The position numbers and the translations under genes were made by a program. The notes below the pieces were generated by a model that was not told where the DNA came from, made no database searches, and worked only from the letters and a program-made list of their open reading frames with translations. From Rhynchopus euleeides (Eukaryota; Euglenozoa; Diplonemea; Diplonemida; Diplonemidae): a DNA stretch of 64,000 bases. Of the stretch, positions 27,638 to 38,195 are shown piece after piece. The stretch lies in the NCBI GenBank assembly GCA_963210315.1, contig OY723244.1, positions 620,001 to 684,000 on the forward strand. The letters are read 5' to 3'. How positions within the stretch are numbered: the stretch's first letter is position 1; each line of letters begins with the position of its first letter.

Positions 27638-27925
27638 ACGACATCCTGGTGTGGGGTGCGTGTGAGGTGGAGGTGCGGGCCCGGGCTGCATACATCCGGG
27701 ACAGGATGGCGTGTGCGAATGGGGAGGTGAACGAGCGGAAGAGCATGCAGACCCCTGCGGGGCTGGTGCGCTACATCGGGCTGGAGTGGGATGTGCCGAA
27801 CGCGAGCTACCGCATCCCACAGGACTGGCGAGCTGAGGCCCAGACGCGGGTCGAAGCCTGTCTGGGCGCACGGGCGCTCCCTCTGCACCGGTGGTGGGGT
27901 ATGCTCATAGGCTGCAGCGGATTCC
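27638..27925 (+). pseudogene. Reverse transcriptase fragment (duplicate)
   Basis: Duplicate of 3997-4284 within the 8.6-kb duplication, with the same truncation on both sides. Confidence 0.5.
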
Positions 27926-29150
27926 AAATCCAGAATAGTGGATTTTCAAATCCAAAAATCCAAAATCCAAATCTGGATTTGAAAATCCAAAATCCAAACC
28001 CCAAAATCCAAATCTGGATTCCAAAATCCAAAATCCAGGATTTGGGATTTCCAAATCCAGGATTTGAAAATCCCAAATCCTGGATTTGGAATCCCAAAAT
28101 CCTGGATTTTGGATTTTGAAATCCAGATTTGAGAATCCAAAATCCTGGATTTGGGATTTCCAAATCCAGGATTTTGGGGTCATTTTTGGCCAAGGTGAAA
28201 TTTTCACCCAAAAAATGACCAAAAAAAATTCTGACCCCAAAATCGGATTCTAGTGGTCTGAAACTGTCCAGTATCGAAGGAAATCCCTAAAAAATCGTGA
28301 TTTTTGACCCCTGAATCACCCATGTGAATCCAAAAATCAAACAAATGAGGTTTGGGCCAAAAATGTCCGAAAATTTGGACAAGGCAAATTTTCACCCAAA
28401 ACTCGACCAATTTTTTTTTGACCCCAAAATCGGATCCTAGTGGTCTGAAACTGTCCATTGTCGAAGGAAATCCTCAAAAAATCGTGATTTTTGACCCCTG
28501 AATCACCCGTGTGAATCCATAAATCGAACAAATGAGGTTTGGGCCAAAAATGGCGAAATTTTGGACAAGTCAAATTTTCGCCCAAAAATCAACCAAAAAA
28601 ATTCTGACCCCAAAATCGGATTGTAGTGGTCTGAAACTGTCCATTATCGAAGGAAATCCTCAAAAAATCGTGACTTTTGACCCCTGAATGACCCATGTGA
28701 TTCCCAAAATCAAACAATTGAGGTTTGGTATGGTTTTGGCCAAAAATACAACCAAATGAAATCCTGGTCCCAAAATCCAAAAAAAATCGGCCAAAAAAAA
28801 TTGGGTCCGCGTCCCAAAATCCAAAAAAATCCGGCCAAATAAAAAATGGGTCCGCGCTCCAAAATCCAAAAAAAATCGGCCAAAATCCAACTTAACAAAT
28901 CTTCAAATCGGCCAAAAAAATGATTAAAAATCGGCCAAAATCCAACTTAACAAAATCCACCTTTTTCGAACGAAAAAGGCGACTTTCGGGACACCTTAAA
29001 AAAAGGCCAAAAAATTTCCGGCGCCTGCGGCGGGCACCCCCCCCCCCCCCCGCACGCGCACGTAAAGTGCGCGGCCCACTGCGTGTTCTCCCGAAAAAAG
29101 TCGATTTTCAGTACACCTTACAGGGGGGGGGGCGAATAGAATTACTAAGT
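27926..29150. repeat. Duplicate of the 4285-5510 repeat spacer
   Basis: This contains the AAATCCA tract, three ~184-bp units, the AAATCGG repeats and the GCGCCTGCGG end, differing from the first copy by one C in the homopolymer near 29035-29050. Confidence 0.88.
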
Positions 29151-29912
29151 AGAGTTCCCCATCGGTTCCTGTGTGAGGGAGGCTAAGTGTACGCAGCAAC
29201 ACATTCCGGGCAAGCCTTGCCCTCTTGGCACTTAGCCTTCCTACAAGTGTGGTGGAGAGGGGAGTGGGGAGTGGGCAGCACGATCTTCTGTTACCATTAC
29301 TGTTCGTAGCGCAGGGGTACGCTGAGCGCGCGGCTGAAGTCACCAAAGACGCAGGTCGCCGCAGGACGCAGCGGAAGAGCCGCGCGATCAGCGCCGAACG
29401 ACACCCCGGGTGGGAGGGAAGGGAAAAAGAGAAAGGCTTTGCGCAGTCCGTGGGAGAAAGTAAGTTGGAGCTTGTCGTTACCTGAGGTGTGGGGGGTTGT
29501 GTGTAAAACCCAAGAATTATACGGACTGCAAGCCAACATTCCTGTGACCGAATAGAGAAGGGGAGAGATGGCATGGAACCGAGGGGAGAGGGGGGCAGGA
29601 ACCTTGGGAACTCCGACTAGTGAGCAGGCCCACTGTGGCCAGAGTTCCCCATCGGTTCCTGTGTGAGGGAGGCTAAGTGTACGCAGCAACACATTCCGGG
29701 CAAGCCTTGCCCTCTTGGCACTTAGCCTTCCTACAAGTGTGGTGGAGAGGGGAGTGGGGAGTGGGCAGCACGATCTTCTGTTACCATTACTGTTCGTAGC
29801 GCAGGGGTACGCTGAGCGCGCGGCTGAAGTCACCAAAGACGCAGGTCGCCGCAGGACGCAGCGGAAGAGCCGCGCGATCAGCGCCGAACGACACCCCTTC
29901 GCTACCCCTGCG

Positions 29913-31556
29913 CTACCTCCGGCTCGGCTTGTCTGCGGGGTTATCCCGTGATTTGATGTAGGCCCATTGCACCGCTGTGAAATATGATGACGTCAGCCCC
30001 AGGATCCGCATCACCTCTCTGTTCAGTGCCCGAGCCGGAGAATACCCGCGCTGCAGCGCCCCGATCACCGCGGTGTTGTCAAGGTACCACTTCACGTTGG
30101 CACCCCAGGCGTTCTCCCCGACACACTCCTCCATGCCGTAGACCACAGCACGTGCCTCAAGCACCGCGATCCGCGTCGACCGCTGCTCCTCCGGCAGTTC
30201 GTCAGCCTCTTCCCAGGTCCAGCGTCGCCCAAACGATCGAAGAGCGCCGCCTGCTGACACCACAACACCGCACCCCGTCACCGAAGCATCCGACCAGATC
30301 TCTACCCCCCGGCCTCGGCTCATCTCGGTGAACTCCTTGTACATCCTCGGTTGGAGCGCAGCGTCGATCCAACGCACCGCCGCCTCAGTCGTTTGCGCGG
30401 AGAGCTGTACTTCTTCGTCCGGGTGTGCACCACGGTTCAATGCGTTGCTGTTGCGGCGCAGGGCGATGATGGCGTCGATAAACCTGCCCAGAGGCTGCAC
30501 CACCAGGGGCGAGGCCCACACCAGACGACCACCCAAGGATTCCAAGTCGCACCGCCTAACCCTCGGCTTCGTCTCGCCCTGAGCCATCAGGTCCGCCCGC
30601 GCCGCCCTCAGCTTCCTCGCCACCTTGGGCCCAACGCCCACCTCTCGACGGCAGTGGAAGCCGAACCCGAGGAAGACGTACTCCGTGTCACCGTCGCTCG
30701 CCTCAGATATCGTCGCGCCGGCGCGTCTCGCTGCCACGTCAAACGCCGCCGTTGCCTCCCGAACACGCTCCCAGGTGCCCGCGTACCGCACGTTGTCGAC
30801 ATACACGTCAACGCACAGTTCCGGAGTGGATGTAGATGGGGAGGGAGAGAATACCGCCGTGGGGGGGGTTGAGAGATAGCAGTGGGAAAGTGCATACATG
30901 ATCAGGTGCATCAACTCTGGGGACCACGACGCCCCCATTGGCAAACGGGTCAGGCAGTATGCCTCCCCCTTGTCATCACGGTATGTGAAGTATTTCTGAG
31001 ACTCTTCGGGAATGGGGATCTGAAAAAAGGAAGCCGCTAGGTCTCTTTGGGAGGCGCACTCGCATTCCACCCTGGACAACACTGTTGGGGAGGTGGGGAA
31101 AACAACTTGGCAGCGGTATCCATAAGCTGCCGCGAGGGAGTTGTGGTCTTTGGTCCACATGATGGGCCTCAGTCGGCCCCCGTGTGGGCCATACCCCTGC
31201 TTTTCTTCGAAGACAACGAAAGGGGAAATAGCCAGAACAGGGTTTCTCTTGCCAAAATCAAAGTCCGGGGCTCTCCGCACCAGCCCTGCCTCTTCCAGCT
31301 GCACCGAAAAACGAGAAGAAAAGGCCTGGCTCTTGGGTTTCACAGTTGCCGGGGTCCAGCTCTGCTCTGAGACCTCCCGCGCCATGGCCTGGGGGTTGGC
31401 TGTCATGTCCAGCAGTGTGCTGATCCTTTCACGCACTGGCCCCTTGGCCATCCGAAGTACCTCAGGAATAGAAATAATAGGGACTTTTTTGCAATGCAAC
31501 GGGGCTTTTAGTTGTTCTTGGGTTGGAAGGGAACCCCTGGACACCCGTTTTCCCAT
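29913..31556 (-). CDS. VL1 reverse transcriptase/RNase H (copy 4)
   Basis: This 547-residue frame is intact, with the same Asp172, Y-V-D-N and RNase H Asp/Glu residues as the copy at 6273-7916. Confidence 0.92.
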   Translation of the reverse strand: MGKRVSRGSLPTQEQLKAPLHCKKVPIISIPEVLRMAKGPVRERISTLLDMTANPQAMAREVSEQSWTPATVKPKSQAFSSRFSVQLEEAGLVRRAPDFDFGKRNPVLAISPFVVFEEKQGYGPHGGRLRPIMWTKDHNSLAAAYGYRCQVVFPTSPTVLSRVECECASQRDLAASFFQIPIPEESQKYFTYRDDKGEAYCLTRLPMGASWSPELMHLIMYALSHCYLSTPPTAVFSPSPSTSTPELCVDVYVDNVRYAGTWERVREATAAFDVAARRAGATISEASDGDTEYVFLGFGFHCRREVGVGPKVARKLRAARADLMAQGETKPRVRRCDLESLGGRLVWASPLVVQPLGRFIDAIIALRRNSNALNRGAHPDEEVQLSAQTTEAAVRWIDAALQPRMYKEFTEMSRGRGVEIWSDASVTGCGVVVSAGGALRSFGRRWTWEEADELPEEQRSTRIAVLEARAVVYGMEECVGENAWGANVKWYLDNTAVIGALQRGYSPARALNREVMRILGLTSSYFTAVQWAYIKSRDNPADKPSRR

Positions 31557-31595
31557 GCCGGAGTGGCTACTATGCTCGGGGGGCACCAAGTTCCG

Positions 31596-32660
31596 TTAAA
31601 GACGGGCACAACACTCTGGGGAGAGGGCCAGGGCCACCTCCTCGTTCACGTTCGCGAGGTATCTCATGGTGGTGGGGGGAAGAATGGGGTTCGCGGTTTT
31701 GTGCCTGGCAATCCTGGGGATGTCCTGGGGGGGGAGGATACCGTTGGCTGCCAGTGTGGCTAGAAATTGCAGGGCCCCCCGTCGGGGTGAATGAAGCGTC
31801 CACTCTTGGCAGTTGGGGCATTGGCGGAGAAGGCGCAGAAATTGGGAGTGGGGGACACCGAACAGAAGGGATTCCAAGGGGCATGTCTGTCTTTTCTCCA
31901 CCACGAACGCAATCAGACGCTCCAAACCCGCCCCCGCTGCAACTGCGAACCTGCGATCCACAAATGGGGTCGTCTTGATTGCCTTTGACCTGTAAAAATC
32001 CACCACGAGTCGTGTTCCACATGCTGTGGGTTTCACATCCTTTACCGTGAGATCTGCCGCATCGCGGTAGCGGCAGGCTGTCTTCCACAGAAACAACAAC
32101 AGGTTCGCCTCCACCTCGTGCCCCCTTGTGAACAGAACAAACACCGCCTGGGTCACTTCGGCCTTTTTTGCGGGGACAGCTTGCTTCGGGGGGGAAAAGG
32201 GGGTCGCACGAGCCAGTGCGTTGGCATAGCCCTGAAGGGGGAGCGGGGACCAATTCCCCTGCTGCAGACCGACTGCGTTTATTGCCGATGCATAATTTTT
32301 GACTGTGCTTGTTGTCAAGTGGGTCATTCCCGCCAGAAACAGAACTGCTGCATCTTCCGAGGGGGGTAGGGAGAGGTCTGCTGTCACACACCAACTTTCC
32401 AGTCTTTTCCATAGCCCACCCCTGGTGGAGATTGTGCGTTCCGCCAGGCTCTCTTTCATGACTTCTTCCAGCCGTTCCTTTGCTTCCCACAGAGTGTGGT
32501 CGTCCCTGGCCCGGGTCCTTGCCGGCGCAGCTTGCGTGTACACCTCCGACAGAGTGTTCTGGACGATGTTCTGGGGGGCGGGAGGGGGGGTAGGGGGTTG
32601 GGGGGGCCTTTCCTGTCCCAGTTTTTGGCAGAGTGCCGTGATTTGGCCGAGTGCCTGCAT
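31596..32660 (-). CDS. VL1 tyrosine recombinase (copy 4)
   Basis: Intact 354-residue recombinase between the gag and RT genes of the second complete element. Confidence 0.9.
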   Translation of the reverse strand: MQALGQITALCQKLGQERPPQPPTPPPAPQNIVQNTLSEVYTQAAPARTRARDDHTLWEAKERLEEVMKESLAERTISTRGGLWKRLESWCVTADLSLPPSEDAAVLFLAGMTHLTTSTVKNYASAINAVGLQQGNWSPLPLQGYANALARATPFSPPKQAVPAKKAEVTQAVFVLFTRGHEVEANLLLFLWKTACRYRDAADLTVKDVKPTACGTRLVVDFYRSKAIKTTPFVDRRFAVAAGAGLERLIAFVVEKRQTCPLESLLFGVPHSQFLRLLRQCPNCQEWTLHSPRRGALQFLATLAANGILPPQDIPRIARHKTANPILPPTTMRYLANVNEEVALALSPECCARL

Positions 32661-32683
32661 GATGTCCTGGCCGAGTGCCGGTG

Positions 32684-33667
32684 TTAATTCCAGTTGGTGT
32701 TGCCCCGGGGTTTCCCCCCCTTTCCCCCCTTTCCCTGAAATGTGTGGTGGGGGTAGGGGGAATACCGATTCGGGGGGGGAAAAGACTGGGGAGGGCCACC
32801 GTTGCCCCCCTTTCCCCCCTTCGTCGTGCGTGCACGCCCCGCCAGCTTGGCGATGGCCCGGTCAGCAGCGGATGCTTCCGTGTCGGCCGTCCGCATCTCC
32901 GCCTCCACCTGCGCCCGGGGGATCCTGTGTTGTTTCCACGCCTCATTCACCACCAGCTCGTGCAGCAGCTGGTTCCCCATCTGGGTCACGGTGGTGGACC
33001 AGAACCCCCGCTCAGCAGCCTCCTGCGCGAGGGCGACCCACGTGCTCAGGTGGGTCACCTTGTTCGATGTCCCGAACTGCAGCCTCAGGTCTCGGATCAT
33101 CTCCCGCGCCGCTGCCACCCCTCCTGCCTTCAAAAACCCCTGCCACTGGGAGACGCAAGCCGGCCTCATGTTGGGCAGGCTGAGGGCCGACTGCAGGTTC
33201 CCGATTGTCGGGAGCTTGGGGGGGTCCTGGGCAGGGGGGCTGCTCCCCTCCGGTTGCGCCTGTGCCGCCCCGGCCTCACCTCCCGCTTTCCCCCCAGTCC
33301 CCGCCTGCTTGGCGCCTTCGCGGACCGCCTTGGCGAGGTCTAGTACCGACTCTCTCATGAGGTCGAGTTGTGCCTTGGTCTGCTTCCTCGCGTATTCATG
33401 CACCGATCTGAGGTTGGCGTAGTCAAACCCCACCACGGGGATGGTGCATTCTTGCAACCCCGTGGGCTCGACTTCATCGAGTTCCTCTAACGGCAGGGTG
33501 TAGAGGATGGTGTACGTGTTGTCCTCATTTTTTCGCAGCACCCCCGCGTGGCGAGAGTACTCTCCCCCAATTTCGTCGCCATCCTGTGGGGATGCTCTGA
33601 CCTCGTACACAATCTCGGTCACTCCGCGCTGGTGGAGCCTGTCGAGCATCTGTGTAACCGCTTCCAT
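32684..33667 (-). CDS. VL1 gag-like protein (copy 4)
   Basis: Intact 327-residue gag-like protein of the second complete element, ATG at 33667. Confidence 0.7.
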   Translation of the reverse strand: MEAVTQMLDRLHQRGVTEIVYEVRASPQDGDEIGGEYSRHAGVLRKNEDNTYTILYTLPLEELDEVEPTGLQECTIPVVGFDYANLRSVHEYARKQTKAQLDLMRESVLDLAKAVREGAKQAGTGGKAGGEAGAAQAQPEGSSPPAQDPPKLPTIGNLQSALSLPNMRPACVSQWQGFLKAGGVAAAREMIRDLRLQFGTSNKVTHLSTWVALAQEAAERGFWSTTVTQMGNQLLHELVVNEAWKQHRIPRAQVEAEMRTADTEASAADRAIAKLAGRARTTKGGKGGNGGPPQSFPPPNRYSPYPHHTFQGKGGKGGKPRGNTNWN

Positions 33668-33922
33668 TTTAAGAGCTTCTCCCACGGACTGCTTCTCTGA
33701 AGTGTAAAAAGAGAAAGGCTTTGCGCAGTCCGTGGGAGAAAGTAAGTTGGAGCTTGTCGTTACCTGAGGTGTGGGGGGTTGTGTGTAAAACCCAAGAATT
33801 ATACGGACTGCAAGCCAACATTCCTGTGACCGAATAGAGAAGGGGAGAGATGGCATGGAACCGAGGGGAGAGGGGGGCAGGAACCTTGGGAACTCCGACT
33901 AGTGAGCAGGCCCACTGTGGCC

Positions 33923-34038
33923 AATACACGGTGGACTCCAGCGGCCCTAGCGGGAGTCTGGGAGCGGGAGTCTGAGCAAGGTGACCAACCCTACAGCTGT
34001 CGGCCTGTCGGTCGGCCAGTCGGTCGGTCGGCCGACCA
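33923..34038. repeat. ACACGGTGGACTCCAGC end and GTCGGTCGGCC tract
   Basis: This resembles 37870-37960 and the hairpin at 37177. GCGGGAGTCT and CGGCCTGTCGG blocks are shared with those segments. It is a truncated copy next to VL1. Confidence 0.55.
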
Positions 34039-34735
34039 GTGGATATCTCCCGTGGCGAAAAAAATTTTTTTCTCCCAAAAAAAAATATTTCTGGAAATCA
34101 GCTTGGCGAAAAAAAATATTTTCGCCACGGGATTTTTGGCTGGGGGGAAAAAAAGTCCGAGTTTCCCTGGAGGTCAGATTTCTTTTCAACTATTTCTCAA
34201 AGCCCCGAACGCACAGCAGGCCAAGCTGGTCGATACATCGACAGCGAAATTTGTGTCCTCTTTTGGAGTTCACGACTGTGTCAAAGGCAGGCACAGGAGG
34301 ACGCTCTGGTTGCGCAGTGGACGACGTTGAAGACTATGCTTTGCCAGTTCCGTCAAGAAGTTGCTAACAGTCACGTACACTTTGGTTGTTTATGGTTTAC
34401 ACTTCCCCGCAAGACTTGCTCGATGATGTCCTCAAGTATGCGAGGATATTTGGAGTCCGGCCTCTCAGTTTCCGCTGCGGGCTTCATTTGATGACATTCA
34501 GGTCATCCAGACGGACAAAATAATGCAGAGGAAGACCTCGTTCGGGCAGTTTGGCAACGGCAAGTACGGGCGGAGGTTCCAGAAGGGCGGGGCAGGGCAT
34601 GACTGACCGAGCGGGTTGAGGTTTCGGCGCCCGAAGGACGCCGAAAAAAATTGAGGGGTAAAAAAAAAATCTGGCAAAATCGAGGGTCGAGAAAATTTTT
34701 TCGCCACCGGAAAAACCAGATTTTGGTGTCAGGAT
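34039..34735 (+). repeat. Inverted-repeat arm with a gene fragment (forward copy)
   Basis: This ~700-bp segment is found as its reverse complement at 36168-36866, 39486-40184 and (partly) 42804-43375. Its borders are GATATCTCCCGTGGCGAAAA and CAGGATACAGCCTG. The pair at 34039 and 36168 forms a large palindrome with a 1.4-kb loop. Confidence 0.85.
34197..34606 (+). pseudogene. Unidentified gene fragment inside the inverted repeat
   Basis: Coding-like stretches occur in successive frames. One frame reads L-L-D-D-V-L-K-Y-A-R-I-F-G-V with flanking residues at about 34390-34490. Another ends in F-G-Q-F-G-N-G-K-Y-G-R-R-F with a stop at about 34604. The frames do not connect without frameshifts or introns. 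I cannot name the family. The same fragment is carried in all four copies of the repeat, so it was captured once and then amplified. Confidence 0.3.
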
Positions 34736-35202
34736 ACAGCCTGCGGCCGACAGCAAAAAAAAAATCCGAAATTTTTTTTCACCGATTTGGTGCAGGTGTG
34801 GCTCTATTTTGGGGGTATTTTGGCCAATTTTCGAAATCCTATTTTGGTTTTTTTGCACTTTTTTTGGGTGCTTTTTTGCACGATTTCTGTGCCTCAGACA
34901 CAGATTTTGGTGTGATTTTTGCGCTATTTTGATTCACTCGGCCTGACCGATGCATACGATTCGAAAAAATGGCGAAAAAATCGCTATCAACAACGGTGAA
35001 CGAATGGAGGTAGATGGGGAAGTGGAAGGACACAGCACGCCCTCCCACTGCTCGCCATCTGTACACTACCTCTCTGTTCAAGGCGGTCAGTGTCACTTGA
35101 TGGCGCTGCACACAAATCACTGCTACATCCCAGGGCGCCTTCCCTTGTGAGAATAGCGGAACTTCTGCGGTTGCAGTTTGGTGGTTGAGGCCGGCGGTGA
35201 TA
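34736..35202. other. Loop segment with no gene recognised
   Basis: T-rich, with TTTTTTGCAC repeats at 34850-34880. No frame with motifs, and no RNA gene seen. Confidence 0.4.
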
Positions 35203-36162
35203 TCACTTTGGTGACTGTGCTTCCTTCCCCCTGAGCTCGATCAGATCCAGGTCGACCTGGTGCTGCGTGGCTCCTGGTGTGTTATCTCTTTGCTTCCTCG
35301 CACACATACACGTGGTTCCGCGAATCGCCACGGATGCCCACCAAGTCGAACCCGAAACATGATCACGGGCCCACGACGACCCTTTCGAGATGTCATGGCC
35401 GCAAGCCCGCAAACCCGATCGCATTCGCAAGGTGGTTCGTCTCTTAGAGATCAGTGCTCGGGCCCAGCCTCCCGCGAGGGTGCTGGAACCGACATGCCGC
35501 AGCCCCGTACGCGCAAGGGCTTGGCTCCAAGACCAGGCACATGCCACAGGGGGGTGTGGGGGGCGGAGCCCCCCAGCCGCCGGAGGCCACGGTAGCGAAC
35601 GTCTGTTGGCCTGGCTCCATAGTCGCATACGCTCAAGTACAACACAACTGACAGATAGCACATGTCGCATGGGGGGACGATAAATTGTCGCGCAAAGACA
35701 CGCCACAGGGGGGTCTGGGGGGCGGAGCCCCCCAGCCGCCGGAGGCCACGGTAGTGAACATCTGTTGGTTTGAGCTCGAGAGCAAGCCTCTCACACCACC
35801 GCCCTCCGACCCCCCTCTCCACCCCCCAGGTGCAACATTTTTTTGCACCCGGAAAATGTGTTCTTTTGACTGTTTGAGCACATCCAAGACCGGGAACATA
35901 AAAGAATTCTGCCAATGCCAAGTAGGGTCACAATAAAACCCAAAGCAAAATGGTGCAAAAAAGTAGTGACCACCACCCCCATCCCCACCTCCGGGTGCAA
36001 AAAATTTTTTGGCCACGGAAAATGTGTTCTTTTGAATGTTTGAGCACCTCCAAGACCGGGAACATAAAAATTTTCTGCCAATACCAAGTAGGGTCACAAT
36101 AAAATCCAAAGGAAAAAAGTGCAAAAAAATAGTGCAAAAAAATATTTTTCCCCCAAATTCCC
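35203..36162. repeat. Inverted-repeat arm matching 45045-45695
   Basis: Landmarks GGTCACAATAAAA, AAAATGTGTTCTTTTGA and GGGGCGGAGCCCCCCAGCC occur here and, reversed, near 45110-45440. The left arm contains the 120-base AAAATGTGTTCTTTTGA unit twice (35850 and 36020). No gene is supported, although several long frames cross it. Confidence 0.7.
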
Positions 36163-37176
36163 AGGCTGTATCCTGACACCAAAATCTGGTTTTTCCGGTG
36201 GCGAAAAAATTTTCTCGACCCTCGATTTTGCCAGATTTTTTTTTTACCCCTCAATTTTTTTCGGCGTCCTTCGGGCGCCGAAACCTCAACCCGCTCGGTC
36301 AGTCATGCCCTGCCCCGCCCTTCTGGAACCTCCGCCCGTACTTGCCGTTGCCAAACTGCCCGAACGAGGTCTTCCTCTGCATTATTTTGTCCGTCTGGAT
36401 GACCTGAATGTCATCAAATGAAGCCCGCAGCGGAAACTGAGAGGCCGGACTCCAAATATCCTCGCATACTTGAGGACATCATCGAGCAAGTCTTGCGGGG
36501 AAGTGTAAACCATAAACAACCAAAGTGTACGTGACTGTTAGCAACTTCTTGACGGAACTGGCAAAGCATAGTCTTCAACGTCGTCCACTGCGCAACCAGA
36601 GCGTCCTCCTGTGCCTGCCTTTGACACAGTCGTGAACTCCAAAAGAGGACACAAATTTCGCTGTCGATGTATCGACCAGCTTGGCCTGCTGTGCGTTCGG
36701 GGCTTTGAGAAATAGTTGAAAAGAAATCTGACCTCCAGGGAAACTCGGACTTTTTTTCCCCCCAGCCAAAAATCCCGTGGCGAAAATATTTTTTTTCGCC
36801 AAGCTGATTTCCAGAAATATTTTTTTTTGGGAGAAAAAAAATTTTTTCGCCACGGGAGATATCCACTGCAAATTCCTATTTTCATTCCGTGAAATAGATA
36901 CACGCCTGATTTGGTGACACTTTTTTTTTTTTTTTTTGCCACGGGCAGGGTATAAGATAGACTTTTTTTCTGGCGCCGTTTTCCGGTTTTTCTGGTTTTG
37001 AAAATTTTTCGCGCGCGCCTTCGGCTAGTTGCCCCCAATAGGCTTGGCGACCTTCAAGACTGCTTGAAGGTCGTTCGTGTTCTCGTCTCAGCCCTCCGGA
37101 CAAGCAGATCTGTCTCGAGTTGGTGGGCTGTCGCCATGTATTCGATGGCACCGAGTGACGCTGCACAGAGGCAGAC

Positions 37177-37231
37177 GACACGGTGAACTCCAGCGGAGGT
37201 TACCCTACCTCCGCTGGAGTACACCGTGTGT
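37177..37231. repeat. Hairpin: GGTGAACTCCAGCGGAGG inverted pair
   Basis: CACGGTGAACTCCAGCGGAGG pairs with CCTCCGCTGGAGTACACCGTG across a short loop. A further GGCTGGAGTCCACCATGTGT at about 37332-37352 may be the far end of a small TIR element. It is repeated at 40495-40549. Confidence 0.75.
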
Positions 37232-37967
37232 CTCCCATGAGTCTCAACTAGCGGGAGTCTTAGCGTAAATTAGCTGGAAAATAGACTCCCGTCTCCAGTG
37301 CAGACTGCAGTCTTAGACTCCCTCTTAGACACTCGCTAGGGTGGCTGGAGTCCACCATGTGTGCACCTTCAAAACAGAAGAGACCTGCATGACGAGGGCA
37401 TCACCACCCACCGGGCCCCACCGGGCCACCCGCTAGGTCCATTTTTTCTTCTCCGCTTCTCTGCCTTCTTTGGACTATTTGAGCTCTGTGCGGATCACGA
37501 TGGGGTCACTTTCTATTTTTTTATGCCGTTTTTTCTGACTGTTTTACTGTCCCAAAGTCACAAAAAAAACCGCCAAAAATGAGACCGACCTTTTTTTTTC
37601 CCCAGAAAACCGGGAACCGGGAAACCCTGGTTTTGAAAACCGGAAAACCAGACCTATCTTATCCCCTGGCCACGGGGAAAATTTTTCGAGACATAGAGAT
37701 TTTTCAGAAAGTTGGGGGTGGTTTTTTCGGGTGGGCAGAATTCGACCCAAACCCACCTGCCGGTGAAAAATCGCGAGATGCAGCCGATGCACCGCCATTC
37801 CGTGGGTTTCTGGGCGGTTTGGGCCGAAAAAATGTCGGTTTGTGAGGTGGCCCGAGAGGCCGACCGACCGACCGACAGGCAAAAATCGGGCCGACCGACT
37901 GACCCGACAGCTGTCGGCCTGTCGGCCGACTAGTAGCGTTGGTCACCTTGGTCTGAGAGGGTGTCAA

Positions 37968-38053
37968 AGACTCCCGCTAGCGGGAGTCCAGACTCCCGCT
38001 AGCGGGAGTCTATACTCCCGCTAGGGGGAGTCTGACTCCCCCTAGCGGGAGTC
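37968..38053. repeat. Tandem 20-bp perfect palindromes
   Basis: GACTCCCGCTAGCGGGAGTC occurs twice and is followed by CTAGGGGGAGTC variants, giving four palindromic units end to end. It is duplicated at 41286-41371. A degenerate copy is at 33950-33975. Confidence 0.88.
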
Positions 38054-38195
38054 TTTTCACCTATTTTCATCCATTTTTCCCATGATATAGTTACAGTCTA
38101 CTGGCGTGGGGGGTAAAATCATGCGGGGGGAAGGTGGAAGAGGGATGGGGAGGGGCTTGTTTTGCTTCTGTCAGTTTCCCCGGACTCTGGACTAC

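Larger units (their letters stand above)
25290..33922. repeat. 8.6-kb segmental duplication of 1651-10282
   Basis: VL1 recombinase/gag, the spacer with the RT fragment and satellites, and a complete VL1 are all repeated in the same order, with an offset of 23641 changing to 23640 within a C homopolymer. No other difference was noticed on reading, so the event is very recent or an assembly duplication. Confidence 0.9.
29151..33922 (-). mobile_element. VL1 YR retrotransposon, copy 4 (complete)
   Basis: This is a second complete 4772-bp element with B2 29151-29407, A2 29424-29640, B1 29641-29897 and A1 33706-33922. Its right flank (ACACGGTGGACTCCAGC) differs from that of copy 2, and it belongs to a repeat family seen again at 37177 and 37340. 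The right border therefore coincides with the end of the segmental duplication. Confidence 0.9.
36867..38195. repeat. Repeat-derived interior of unit 1, no gene
   Basis: This includes a T/A homopolymer region, an imperfect inverted pair around GGTTTTGAAAA (37000 and 37630), a hairpin at 37177-37231 and palindromes at 37968-38053. Frames of 60-110 codons show no domain. Confidence 0.5.
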
